Below, piece by piece: positions 1-10,535 of a stretch of DNA of 64,000 nt. The stretch spans positions 310,001 through 374,000 of the forward strand of contig JAHLTZ010000019.1 in assembly GCA_025786725.1 (NCBI GenBank). The letters are read 5' to 3'. Positions within the stretch are counted from its first letter, which is position 1. Every line of letters starts with the position of its first letter. Source of the DNA: Syncephalis fuscata (taxonomy: Eukaryota; Zoopagomycota; Zoopagomycetes; Zoopagales; Piptocephalidaceae). The translations under genes were made by a program, and so were the position numbers. The notes beneath the pieces are model-generated. The model was not told the origin of the DNA. It did not search any database and saw only the letters and a list, made by a program, of their open reading frames with translations.

Positions 1-566
1 CCAATTCAGTTAGCAAGACTTGTGGCTGTGTATTTGAATGCATAAATAAACAAATAACTGCAAATCATAAATGATCGTTTATACATTTGGTGTGAATAAA
101 TGTTTATGTCAGAAAAATAATAATGCTAAATAATAAAGTATAGCTGTGTCCATTCAGAATCACAGTAGATGACATATCTATGCCAATCCAATACCGCTTC
201 TATATGGTAAATACATAAAACTGGGCAATACTGCCAACAGAATAGCTGTGTTTTTAATTGTTTAGTGTTAAATCCAGAGTTTTCTTTGATAAACTACGGT
301 ATATCTAATGATGCATTGTTTGTTTATAAAATTGACATGTTTTATTGGCTTAGCCGTTGCTGAAGTAAACAACAGTAGTCATGAGTCTACATGCTTGCAT
401 CTGTATAGCAACTGTAGTAATGCTAGGTCAGATTCATCCGATAGCAACAAGTTTATTTGCACTCAAACAAGGGGAATTCAGAAATTACAGCCGGTTGCCT
501 TTTTTTCATTGTCCCATTGTAGTATAGGTAGACGACGTGGCCCACGACATATTTCATTGAGCAGAT
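1..566. other. AT-rich intergenic, no gene seen
   Basis: The reading frames here are short and lack composition or motifs typical of protein. The last part is presumably the 5' UTR and promoter of the reticulon-like gene that starts at 567. No clear TATA box was identified. Confidence 0.5.
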
Positions 567-1921
567 ATGGAGACTCAGGACGATGTAACAAGCCGGCTTT
601 TGGACGAAGCTACAAGACGACTGACACGCAGTATGGAAGAGTCCTCTCAAGCACAGCCGAGTGCTGGCAATAACGGGGGAAAAACCAAAGAGCTAGACGA
701 ACGACATATCGAACGCAGTCAGTCGCGCGATCGATTACGCCGTCGGCTACGATCAAAATGTACAAGTGCTGCACGAATAAAACTACACACGCTTACTTGC
801 TTGTGACAGCACTCATAGAGGGCCAGGATAGCCATTATGAAGAGATCAAAACAGACATTGCTTCGTTCGACTACCAAGCACATGCCATGTCAGCTGATGA
901 TAATAACGACGATGATAGCAAGTTGAAGTTTTTAGAAGGCAAGTATGGAAGTGTAGAGTGTTCCGTTGATAAAATAAAATACAACATTTGCTAACAGTAG
1001 TTGTTATAGCCGAACAGCTAAGGAGCGCGTGTAAGTGTACCGAGTGTATCGATAACGAGTATGCGCAGTCTAACGTGTCATCAAGTTTACCGATTGCTAC
1101 GATGGGAGGACCCGATGTACACGTTGGTCGTGTTGGGGGCTTCGCTGGCCACAGTTTCCCTGACGGTCAACCAGTCGCCATTGGTAGTTTTGCTGGCCGT
1201 TTCTACACTGGCTTTGGCCATGGGCCTAGCTGGATTCCGGCTATGGGCACTGCTGACACAGATACTGTGGCTACGAGAGACTGCCTATCGTAGACGGTGG
1301 GTATTAGTAGGAAGTAGGCTGTAGCACTAATACCGCGCCGATAACAGACAGGAGACGGTTGCTAAATACAAAGAAAGAGTTGCCGATGCCATGGCCAAAC
1401 TCATCAGAGTATGGGCTACATGGTGGCTTGATCTGGTGCTGGTCAAAGATGAGCAAGAATCATTTAAGGTAGTGTGAACAGCATGGGCCATGCATAACTG
1501 ATTTTAGCTGGAATAATACTAGGCATTGATAGCATGTTTTGTATTTTGGATGCTGTGCATATTCTATCCTACCTGGGTCACGCTCAACGCAGGTATGTGG
1601 TTCTTTGTCCAATGATACATATAGCCAATCGTATCGGCAGCGGTAATATGCTTGTTTACTTTTCCGAAAATAGGCCGAAAAGCTCGAACTATTGGAATAT
1701 ATCTATTGGAACAAACACACCAGGAAGGGTAGGTGACAGTGGATGACAATGCTGCTAATATACCGACCACACTTAGTATTTCAGGTGTTATAAGAGATCT
1801 GATTCAGCAAGCTGCTGACACAAAGGATACGATACTTGTTTGGTTATTGAAGCGATTAAAAAAGGTATCAGCCACTGAAGCAACACAGACTAATTCGGAT
1901 AATCCTCGTGATGATAGCTGA
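567..1921 (+). CDS. Reticulon-like ER membrane-shaping protein
   Basis: Reticulons insert as wedge-like hairpins into the ER membrane and curve it into tubules. Proposed exons: 567-765, 810-950, 1018-1030, 1069-1296, 1348-1468, 1523-1592, 1641-1728, 1777-1921. The N-terminus is charged and predicted disordered. The reticulon domain starts in exon 4 with VYRLLRWEDP, the counterpart of the family's V-x-DLLYWRDP entry motif, followed by a long hydrophobic hairpin (VLGASLATVSLTV to GFRLW). A hydrophilic loop (ETVAKYKERV) follows, then a second hairpin (ALIACFVFWMLCIFYPTW and AVICLFTFPKI), and a charged tail with WLLKRLKK. Domain order and spacing match reticulons. The second hairpin is interrupted by an intron whose removal is needed to read FTFPKI. 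The 13-nt exon 3 and the exact exon 1 donor (759 or 765) are the weakest parts; the family call is solid. Confidence 0.8.
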
Positions 1922-2514
1922 TTGTGAAGCTTATTTTGAAGGTCTAAGAATATGCATTTGATTGTATAAACCAAATACAAATGCTGTCACCAACTTGTGC
2001 TAATCATAAAGTATTTTTGGCTAGCATGTAGAATACTAAATATTTTAATTAATCTACAGCTTATTATTGCTATCAGTATAGCTGATTTTATTGAACTGGG
2101 TAGCTGCGTATAATAAAATGGCATTTCTTACAGCTGTTAAACGAAGTATAACTGAATCAATTAAATAATGAGCAAAATATAATAGTAGACATGTTAAGCA
2201 AACTATTATGATTATAAAATTATTTGATGTGTTAGGATATGTCATTGTGGGTAATTGATATCTAAACAAATTTAATCACTTTTCTTGTTACAGCATATTA
2301 GATTATTTGAAGTTACTGTATTTCAATTTTAAGCCATGTAGCAGTGATATGCTTGGTATTGAAACGGTACTATGCAGCGTGCAGAATATAATCCATATAT
2401 TGACTATACCTTAGAAAAGCAACAATTTTTTTTTGAGTTTTGCGTATTACAAACCTGTGTGCTGTTTTTAGAAACAAATGATTTGGTAAAATGTTTTTAC
2501 TAAAATTTTATACG
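1922..2514. other. Convergent intergenic region
   Basis: This AT-rich spacer lies between the 3' ends of two convergent genes. Only short reading frames without recognisable protein features are present. It probably holds the two 3' UTRs and polyadenylation signals. Confidence 0.5.
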
Positions 2515-3315
2515 CTATTTATAAAATGCCTTGGCGTATTTATAGTAAAAAGAAAAGGCAACATGGTTTGTTTTAAGCAAAGGAAGCAATGCCAAATACA
2601 GAGAAAGCGCCCACAACAATTGCCAAACAGATTGTGGAGATGCACCAGCACCGGCGGCTCCAGTGGCAGCCACGGTCTTGTTACCGGCCTTGGTGGAGTT
2701 AGTGGAGTTGCTGGAGGCCATGGTCTTATCCATTGGGTTTCCGAACTTGTTATCCATGTTGTTGGGCTTGCTATCCATGTTGTTGGGCTTGTTTTCGGTG
2801 TTAGGTTTGTTTTCAGTGTTAGGCTTAGCATCAGTATTAGGCTTAGACTCTACATTTGATTTTGTCTCGGCCTGTGGTTGCTGCTGTGGCTGCTGCTGCG
2901 AAGAAGCTTGAGCATTAGCCGAGGCGTCAGCTTGGAAGCTTGGGGCATTGCGCATGTAGTTCATGTGAATGCAGTTTTGCTCGCAAGCCTTGTAAGCTTC
3001 AAGGTTGGAGCGATTGCAGCTTCGAACACAGGAGTTGGTTTGACTGACCTGGTCCATGGTTGGTGTTGGGACACCCAAGCACGAGGCCTTGCAGCTGACG
3101 TCTTCATTGCAGTTACGTAGGCAAGTCTCGGTAGTAGCATCTGTTTATAATGTACGTCGGAAATCCGCAAATAATTAGTTTGTGCCGCCACACAATACTA
3201 CCCATCTAAACCTACCAAGACCGGCGTTTTGTCCCTGAGTTTGTTGTTGAGCGGCGGCTAGGCCAACACCAGCCAAGACAACGAAAGACAATAAATAGGT
3301 TTGTGCGAACTTCAT
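2515..3315 (-). CDS. Secreted eight-cysteine protein, likely cell-surface (paralogue A)
   Basis: Two exons on the minus strand, 3216-3315 and 2515-3140, joined by a GTAGGT/AACAG intron in phase 1. The protein starts with a clear signal peptide (MKFAQTYLLSFVVLAGVGLA, cleavage near AAA-Q). Eight cysteines follow with spacing C-x3-C-x5-C-x3-C-x16-C-x3-C-x10-C-x3-C, around the motif GVPTPTMDQVSQTNSC. Then comes a Gln/Asn/Pro/Lys-rich low-complexity stretch with imperfect repeats of KPNTENKPN type, a Ser/Thr/Asn stretch with NxS/T sites, and a C-terminal hydrophobic segment that could be a GPI-anchor signal. About 20 extra residues after that segment are unusual for a GPI signal, so the C-terminus may be mis-modelled. 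The gene at 10536 has the same cysteine spacing and intron position. Function unknown; a wall or surface protein is inferred. Confidence 0.7.
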
Positions 3316-5240
3316 GGTGGCAAGAAAGCGTCTTATAGTAGAGTATAAATTAAATGTGAATATGAAGCGATAACGATATGCAACAACGATACACTGTGAT
3401 GCCTTACAAGTTATACCGACTATAAATACAAAAAGCAAGCACGTAAGTGTCTAAACAAGCCAACATCAAAAGGGGAACAGCGAGTAACCAAAGACGGCGT
3501 ATACTGTTGAAGGGGCAAGTTAAGCTAGCAAGCATAACAGTAGACATAGTATTATCAAGGGGGCCGCACAGACAAGGAGTATACATTGGTGATATTTAGT
3601 GGGTCGCGTGTCAGGGGCAACTAGCGAATTAGCAACAGGAGTACAGACGTGTTATTGCTAACAACCTATACAAATCAACCGCAGTTTTTCTGGTAGATTA
3701 CACCGTCAATCTCCTTTAGATCAGGGAATGGATGATGGTCTATTTAGGCTTATTCAAAGAAAGGAGTGCCAAAGGAGTCGATGGATTTTTAAGCGCTATA
3801 GTCAGTTGTAATTGTTTTAATAAAATTAATAAATTAATGGTTAAAAATAACATGGCTTTAGAAACGATGTGTTACGTCAGCTCTGGATGGCTATACACAA
3901 GCGCGCACTCATGCAATTTGTATGTATAGATATATAGATTTACTATGCATTGAATATGATAATAGAGTCGCTAAAAATAAATATATTACGTAATTTATTA
4001 ATGATATTGTTACGCTTCTAGTTTTAGAAATTGCAACTTAGATGACCAAGCAACACCTTAACGCTCAGAATACAATGTGTTGTTTGGTTGTATTGCTTTT
4101 ATAATAAAACTATTCCTTATTGGGCATTAATTACCACAGTTTAACTATAATAAACTGAATAACTTGTATGACACTAAGTAGAAATAATATTGGACTAGAA
4201 ACTTGATTATTTCTTTATTGATATTGAATAAAGCTATCATTATATAGTAAACATAGCTAATAATCGAACTGGAATGACTTGTAGTATTTGATCATTAGCG
4301 CAGCATATTAGTTCAGGTGGCTGCTCATATGCTCACAACTAACAAGTAGCTACTCGTCATATTGTCGTAATAGGCGTTTGTTACTAGTAATCGGTGCTAA
4401 TATCCGATAGATATATTATTCTTGCAATCAATCATATGCGACTTTAACTGGTGATCCAATCACACGATATATTACTTAGTCACACTTTCACAAGACCCTG
4501 TCTGGAATTATAGAACAGTAGCAGTGTCATTAAAGAGTGTTTAATCTGTGATAAACGTCATTACAAAAAACAAAGTGTGGGGCAAACAAAAAATGATTTT
4601 AGTAACAAATAAATTTAATAAATTTAAAAACGGTGTATTTTCCTAATTTCCCTTTGTTCATTCTTTTTATTAAACTACTCGCTATTTTTGCTTTGCTACT
4701 ACTTCTATATCTGCCATAGTGTATAAATTAAAATATTAAGCTAGTATTATTATTTGCGTTCATGCTTTTTTAATCTAGCACAAATCCAGTAACAAAAGAC
4801 CAACAGTGTATTGTCTTTTTCTGAATGTCACAATAGCTGCATCATAGGTTGATTTGTGATTGAATAGGTAAGTGTGTGGCAATATACGTTGCCCACAGAG
4901 TACATAACATATGATCAAAGTGTTTTATATTGTATTATAATGTATGGGTGCAAATTTAAAAAAACTTTAAGTACTATCTTACAGCCAAGCATCTGTCACA
5001 TAATAATGTTTTATTATCAGCTGTGCTTGGCATTCTTCAGAAAGAAACTCAATGTTAACTGTTTGAAAAGTATGCTATAAATAGATTGTTCAAACGATAA
5101 TTGGCCAATTATTTAAACCAAGTCGCTGTTTGAATAGTTCGCCACAGTGCTCACTTTGCTCTTATCGTTTTGCTGTTTGCTGTTTCCTGTCGGTGGCGTA
5201 TTTTCTTGTCTATTGTTTCTTCTTCACTCTGAACAACAAT
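3316..5240. other. AT-rich intergenic region (divergent promoters)
   Basis: This region separates the divergent starts of the secreted protein (minus) and the actinoporin-fold gene (plus). It contains a dispersed repeat (4010-4172) and, near 4600-4655, a stretch resembling the terminal repeat of the transposon at 21955-23625. The reading frames look like chance. The open frame running from 5130 into the next gene begins with TTG, so it is treated as upstream untranslated sequence. Confidence 0.45.
4010..4172 (+). repeat. Dispersed repeat B, copy 1
   Basis: This segment shares blocks with 35484-35705, including GCAACTTAGAT, CTTAACGCTCA, AATGCAATGTGTTG-like and ATTACCACAG followed by TTAACTATA and AATAACTTGTAT. 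The second copy has about 60 bp of extra sequence after the first block. No coding capacity is seen; it is probably a non-autonomous element or the relic of one. Confidence 0.6.
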
Positions 5241-6050
5241 ATGGTGGTCGGTGATGCAATTGAAGCAGTTGCTGTACTGCGTTCCAGCGTAAGCAGCGCA
5301 GCATCTCGCGGCCTGACAGTATCTATTGAAAATGATCATGCTAGCTTTCAACTACTACATATGGAGTACTATATCACTTGTGGACATTGTTTCGACGCTC
5401 CAAAGGTGAATATACTTCCTGGACGATATGGTGTAGGTGCTTTTACGTCAACTTTTACATCACGGGGTACACGAGGTTGTATTATCTATACGTTGGCCGG
5501 GCCGGCTGGCGAAAGTCTTGGCTCAAGACTATTTGTTGTTGTTGGTTGGGATGTGCCTTTGATAGCAGACAACAAGTTTTTTATGGAGGTGCTTGAGGTG
5601 CCGCAACCTGAGTTTCCGCGTATACTTTCAGAGCGCAAGCGTATCTACGAAAAGCTTTCTCGTAAATATGTTGCTGCTGGACAGACGGTGCAGCACCATT
5701 TGGAAATCCCCAATCGCGGTGGTTTCTCTGTGGCAGCCAGTATGGCGACCAGTGCAATTGCCAATTTAAAACTCGAGTTGCATCCACTGCACCTAACACG
5801 CATCGGCGACGACGACAAAAGCGGCCTGGAAACACCACGCTTAATGAAAGGACCATCACCAGGGCTGATAACAAAGATGGTGGAGGAATCGGCAAAAATG
5901 GTCGAGACGATTCGCGGACAAAGCGAAAAGCTGTATGACCATGCTAAAGGTACATTTTCGGAAAAGTCAGCAAAAGAAGCTGCGCCACCAAGTGAACAGG
6001 AAATGGTAGCTGAAAAAGTAGAAACCACATCTCCTGCCAAAGAGGCATAG
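5241..6050 (+). CDS. Actinoporin-fold (cytolysin/lectin superfamily) protein
   Basis: Single-exon gene of 269 codons. The frame is open upstream to 5130, but the only ATG in the N-terminal part is 5241 (MVVGDAIEAVAVL), which gives no signal peptide. Residues of about 20-190 follow the actinoporin pattern: LTVSIENDHASF, a central strand set ending in GCIIYTLAG, LFVVVGWDVPLIADNKFF matching the family's 'SVPYDYNxYSNWW' block, a short helix with IYEKL, and a closing LKLELHP strand. The remaining 80 residues are charged and coil-like (Glu/Lys/Ala-rich) and fall outside the usual domain. Actinoporins are pore-forming toxins of animals; fungi also have lectins and intracellular proteins of this fold. 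The tryptophan- and tyrosine-rich membrane-binding residues are largely replaced here, so a pore-forming role is not established. The call is by pattern, not alignment. Confidence 0.55.
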   Translation: MVVGDAIEAVAVLRSSVSSAASRGLTVSIENDHASFQLLHMEYYITCGHCFDAPKVNILPGRYGVGAFTSTFTSRGTRGCIIYTLAGPAGESLGSRLFVVVGWDVPLIADNKFFMEVLEVPQPEFPRILSERKRIYEKLSRKYVAAGQTVQHHLEIPNRGGFSVAASMATSAIANLKLELHPLHLTRIGDDDKSGLETPRLMKGPSPGLITKMVEESAKMVETIRGQSEKLYDHAKGTFSEKSAKEAAPPSEQEMVAEKVETTSPAKEA

Positions 6051-8262
6051 TGTACCAAAATACTTGCAATTTTACTGATTATGTGTTCTGTGATAATAAT
6101 TGTTGGTTTAAAGTGATAGTTTTATTTTTTTCTATATGAACTATTTTACTAATAACATGTTTTATTATAATTACTTTTGATGTCAAATAACCATACATGT
6201 TACTAACTCGCTGATTTATTGCTGTACATGTTCTATGATAATGATTTCTATTATATTGTATTCTTTGACTCCCTATTTTTAAATGGGGATAAAAGGATCC
6301 GTAACCCAAATAAATCGTCAATCAGTCTTTAATACTGAGAAGGGGTTTGTTGAAGCAGTGCCACGTCAACTCCGATTGAATCAATCAATATTAATTAATC
6401 TGCACTATTTCCTATATTTAATATTAGTGTTAATAAATGTTATAGTATTTCATGTCACTTACAATAAAATATAATAGATAGATAAATGTTAATCCATGTT
6501 ATTGTTGCTGTAAAGTATTTAAAGTGTTATAGTTTGATATTTAGTATAACTCACCATCCAGTTCCATGTTTAGTAGAACAACAAACGTGTAGTTCAATCA
6601 AGTAAAGAATGTTAATTTTAATCTTTTGACACTAAATCATATAAGTCTACTAATAAATTATTAAATATTAAAAAGTTATTTTACTTTGACTTTTACATTT
6701 TTTATTTATCCATTTCACACCTCAACACTTTTAAATACAATTAAACATTCACTCATCACTATAACATGTATGATATTGCATCCAACATTAGTTGAATTAT
6801 GTGTGATTATCAGTAAAATAATGTAATGTAATTAATTATCTTTATTATTGCTTTAATATATATATTGTCATTATGCTATTAATTATTCAAAATGCCATTT
6901 ATTTAATCAGATTGACTATAGTGAGAAGTGGTAATTTAATAAACGACATTTATAATAATTATATTAATTTTAATCTTACATTACAAATATGTCCATAATG
7001 TAATAGTAGAAGATTATAAAATAAAGAGACCATTTAGATGCAATAATCCATGTTGTACATAGATGTAACAACAATTAATGCGTAATGACATGGAATTACA
7101 ATCATATGGCTTCTATTAATATTCAATCAATCTTTCTACACATGGTCAACAATAACAATAATTGGCCTTAAATGTTCCAAAAAAATCAACTAGTATGTTA
7201 CATTTTTTATTCAAATAAACCTATGGTTTTATTTTACTTTGACTCCCACATTGAGTCTTCAAAGCAAAATTTGTTTTGATTCAAGTTGTACTGTTATGTA
7301 CAACAAACATAGTTATAATATGTTTATTTGACTATTTTCAAATTCACGAGGCCAATCATTGTTATTATTGGTCATGCGTAAAAAAATTGATAGAATATTA
7401 ATAAAAGCCATTGATCGCAATTTTATATCGCTTCGCAGTTGTTGTTGTTACTACGCACAGTGTGGCTTCTTTGCGTTTAAATGGTTTCTTCTATTTTTCA
7501 ATCTTTTACTGTTGCATTTTGGGCGTATTTGCGATGTAAGATACTCGTCTATGGCAACAGAAAAATAGGACGACTAGCGTTTCTGATGTTCACCATTGTT
7601 TTAAGCATTCTTGGTATCAACTTGGTAGGCGCAAATTCTTTGTCGACTATTGAAAAAACAAATAACCTCCACCATATTCAATAATGATAGATTGAGTGTC
7701 TTCACCAGGAAGATCTTGTGGTGACAGTTGTAATCAGAAGATATAGCATGCCGTTGAGGGTACTTGAACAGGTATTGATGTAAATAAGAGAAATAAAGAC
7801 TAGGAATTGAATAATGTTTTTTATTGATGTTCAAATACGCATGCTATTTATATTGCTATATTCAACATTATTGTATAATATACTACAAAATAGAACAACA
7901 AGATAGTAATAAGAAAAGATGGTGAAGGGAGTAAATAACAAATGCGGGAGTCAAAGTACAGTGGCTCCAAAAGTATAACTATTGACGCTCATTTCGTATC
8001 AACACAATTATACGTGGCATATAAAAGCATAGTTTTATTTGACAATAATGATACTGCTCCTAAACATGTCTTACAGACATAGACATTTAAATTGTAATTG
8101 CAATAGTTAAAAGGTAAAGGCGTCAAATGCGCTATTTATTCGGCCGGATAGTACGAAGTAGCTAATGCGGTTATGCGATAAATTGTTATGACAAACGAAT
8201 GGGAATAAAACTAAACGATTTTACTGCTGATAAGTTGCTGTACTAAATGATAAACACAGTTT
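6051..8262. other. Long AT-rich intergenic region
   Basis: No convincing gene was found. One ATG-started frame at 7481-7684 (+) encodes a 67-residue peptide with a hydrophobic segment (LAFLMFTIVLSILGINL) that could be a small membrane protein, but nothing supports its expression. A dispersed repeat lies at 6845-6975. Confidence 0.4.
6845..6975 (+). repeat. Dispersed repeat C, copy 1
   Basis: It is paired with 52205-52345. Shared blocks include ATTATTGCTTTAATATAT, CAAAATGCCATTTATTTA, TCAGATT and TTTAATAAACRACATTTATAA. It is non-coding and located in intergenic sequence at both sites, consistent with a short non-autonomous element. Confidence 0.6.
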
Positions 8263-8637
8263 CTAAAAGCTTGGATTGTCTGGCTTGCGAATGATAACGT
8301 ACCAACCGTGAATAATACCTGGATAGAACAATGTTTGTTAGCATAGCAATATCGGTGGATAGTAGTGAGACAGCCGTGTATTACCAGGGATCCAGCCTGA
8401 ATGAAACAGTCGTTAGTAAGTATGAGCGTTTGTTTCTCAGCTAGACCACTCACCTAGCAGTGTAAGAATCAAATTGATCCTAAGTTGACCGCAACAAGTC
8501 AGTATGATACAGTGTGCGCCCTTTAGCTGCGGTTCTTACCAAAAGTCGCGCTTGAGGCCTCGCGTAAGAATTACACCAAGCGGGGGCAGGAAGATAGCGA
8601 CGATAAGTGCCAGTATTTGATGGTCTGTAAGATTCAT
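8263..8637 (-). CDS. PMP3: Pmp3-family membrane proteolipid (tandem copy 1)
   Basis: Four minus-strand exons, 8540-8637, 8454-8479, 8385-8396 and 8263-8318, give 63 residues with consistent phase. The sequence has both hallmark hairpin segments of Pmp3/UPF0057 proteins: ALIVAIFLPPLGVILTRG and WINLILTLLGWIPGIIHGWY. Family members are about 50-60 residues, sit in the plasma membrane and influence membrane potential and cation tolerance in yeast. Exon 3 is only 12 nt and encodes part of the G-W-I-P-G motif. The neighbouring gene at 8854-9281 has the same number of exons and the same intron positions, so the two arose by tandem duplication. The next gene's stop lies only 216 bp upstream of this start. 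Confidence 0.88.
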
Positions 8638-8853
8638 GGCGGTGTTGTTTACTAAGTTGGTAGGAATAAAAAACTGAAGTGCAGTTACAAAGAGTAAAAA
8701 GATGCTAATTTAAAAAGATGGGCTGGGCTTTTTTGCCAAGAAATAGGCCATGTGCTGCAAGGCTTGAGTTGATCGTAGCACCATGACACCATTTATACAT
8801 TGCAGTTATAGCTTATAAGGACATTTATTTGGTCAAAAAAGCATCGTATCAAT

Positions 8854-9281
8854 TTACACGATAGGGGCATTTGTTGTAGGAACAGCTGAAGCTCGTGACC
8901 AAAGAATAACAAAGATGGCGTAGACAATGCCTGTAGAACAGTGTGCACAAATACACAAGCGTTACAGTTAGTATTAGCAGTAGGTATGCCTCGAGCATCT
9001 CCTTTACCTGGCACCCATCCTATCATTGTTCAATGCATGGTTAGTCAACAAGCAGCATGAGCTGGTGCATACACAATGCTTACCAATAATTGTTAGAATC
9101 AAGGACAGCCTATTTGGCAGTGATGAGTACATAGTGTAACCGGTGAATGGGCCACAACAACAAGTGCAACTTACCAAAATTCAAATCGAAGATTGTAGCG
9201 TAGGAATACAGCTAATGGCGGTAGGATTATCGCCAAAATCACCAACACGATATCTTCCGTCGTAATTTCCTTAAGTGGCAT
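8854..9281 (-). CDS. PMP3: Pmp3-family membrane proteolipid (tandem copy 2)
   Basis: Minus-strand exons 9175-9281, 9084-9109, 9008-9019 and 8854-8930 encode 73 residues. The conserved hairpins read VLVILAIILPPLAVFLRY and WLSLILTIIGWVPGIVYAIF, joined through a 12-nt exon as in the downstream paralogue. The family's usual acidic or histidine residue after PGI (IIHA/IIHG) is replaced by IVYA, and a C-terminal extension (SRASAVPTTNAPIV) is specific to this copy. Exons 2 and 3 have identical lengths (26 and 12 nt) in both copies, whereas exons 1 and 4 differ. Expected location is the plasma or other cell membrane. Confidence 0.86.
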
Positions 9282-9481
9282 GATGATATTTGATAATCGT
9301 TTGATAAAAATAGCGCAATATTATTATAACACACGTGAATGATGGAAGGTGGCGAGAAGGCATGGCCTGCCGAGGCTAATTATACATTTTCGTGCAAAAC
9401 AAGTTTCACATAGTCATCCATGAATACATAATGATGACTTTGCTGAAACAAATAAGTTTTACTTATCATCGCCGTTGTCGG

Positions 9482-9739
9482 TTACATTACGTCACGGCAG
9501 TCATAGATAGTATCGTTTATTCTGCTGTAGTAAGTGTGGGCCATCTTGCATGGATAGCTTTGGCAGTGGATAGCACGCCAATTGTCTATAGACAGATAAA
9601 CCGGCTGTGGCGGAAAAAGAGTTTTGAGCATTACCAATTTAGGAACAGCTATTTCTAGTTGGCCATTGGCAAATACGACCACATGGGGCTCATGCATATT
9701 CTCATTTTTTGCTTTATGCACCCATGTGCGCGTAGACAT
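9482..9739 (-). CDS. Small hypothetical protein (weak)
   Basis: An ATG-started frame of 85 residues lies upstream of the Pmp3 pair on the same strand. It begins MSTRTWVHKAKNENMHEPHV and contains four cysteine/histidine-bearing stretches, but no recognised domain. A GTAATG/CACAG pair could remove 30 bp in frame. It could equally be a chance frame in the 5' region of the Pmp3 gene. Confidence 0.2.
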   Translation of the reverse strand: MSTRTWVHKAKNENMHEPHVVVFANGQLEIAVPKLVMLKTLFPPQPVYLSIDNWRAIHCQSYPCKMAHTYYSRINDTIYDCRDVM

Positions 9740-10535
9740 ACTCAGACAATAGTCCGTCCTTGACTGAGTTCAGTAAAAAAAGAAAAGGAGCAGTACGACG
9801 ATCATTATTATTTACCGTTGACAATATGGCGTCGTGTTGCAAGCAATTCTTTGTAATACTATCGGACGCCTCTCGACGATCCACTTTGTTTCAAAGAAAA
9901 CTTGTCAGATAAAGCCGTCAAACCAAACCGAGTGCAGCCACTTCACACTATCTGGATCCACTTCACACTATATTTTGCCTTATTACTGCCCACGCCTTCT
10001 CTTTTGCCTAACCTGTTCCCAAATCGACTATGCTCTGTCCAGACAAGTATTTTGCGCAAACGAATGGCAGAGGCTACATCAGAGTTTCGGCCCATCATTT
10101 CATCAATAGCATCATGCACTCGACATACGTGGATGCAAGCGTGTCCACTGCCGTGCTACCATGGAGAGCCCCCAGTCGCCTTTGATTGGTGTATCTGCAA
10201 GTGTCTAATAATATACCCGTTTTTCTGCCTGTTCTGATAGCATGTTCTCACCATCATTCTAAGAGCGGTATTCTTTTGATGTTCCCATCCATTCTAGGAT
10301 TTGAATGATGACTCCGCCGATAAGTGCCACGGCTTTCTTCCCTAGTCCTATCTTCTTCCTTGGCCTAGGCAGCACTATCCATTATAAATAGCCTTCTATG
10401 CGGCACTCTTACGTGTCTACGTCTTCTTCTCTACCACATTTTTAGCGCTTTACTTAGTTACTTACTACTATTACTACTATTATTTAGTCTATTAGAGAGT
10501 TTACTCTTGATTATTATTTTATTATTAAATTCAAT
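9740..10535. other. Intergenic, promoter of the secreted protein
   Basis: The sequence is less AT-rich than other spacers, yet no reading frame is convincing. A short direct repeat (CACTTCACACTATCTGGATC followed by CACTTCACACTAT) occurs near 9940-9971. A TATA-like box lies at 10383-10390. Confidence 0.4.
10383..10390 (+). promoter_or_regulatory. TATA-like box
   Basis: TATAAATA lies about 150 bp upstream of the ATG at 10536, in a C/T-rich leader. Position and sequence fit a core promoter for a strongly expressed secreted protein. This is inference from sequence only. Confidence 0.4.

Noticed and set aside
5130-5240. Open frame upstream of the actinoporin-fold gene with a hydrophobic, signal-like stretch
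   Set aside because: It begins with TTG and has no ATG before 5241; eukaryotic initiation there is unlikely, so it was treated as leader.
9834-10237. Overlapping plus-strand frames of 91 and 111 codons
   Set aside because: Cys/Pro/His-rich composition without domain, no splice pattern, and they lie in the promoter region of the secreted protein gene.
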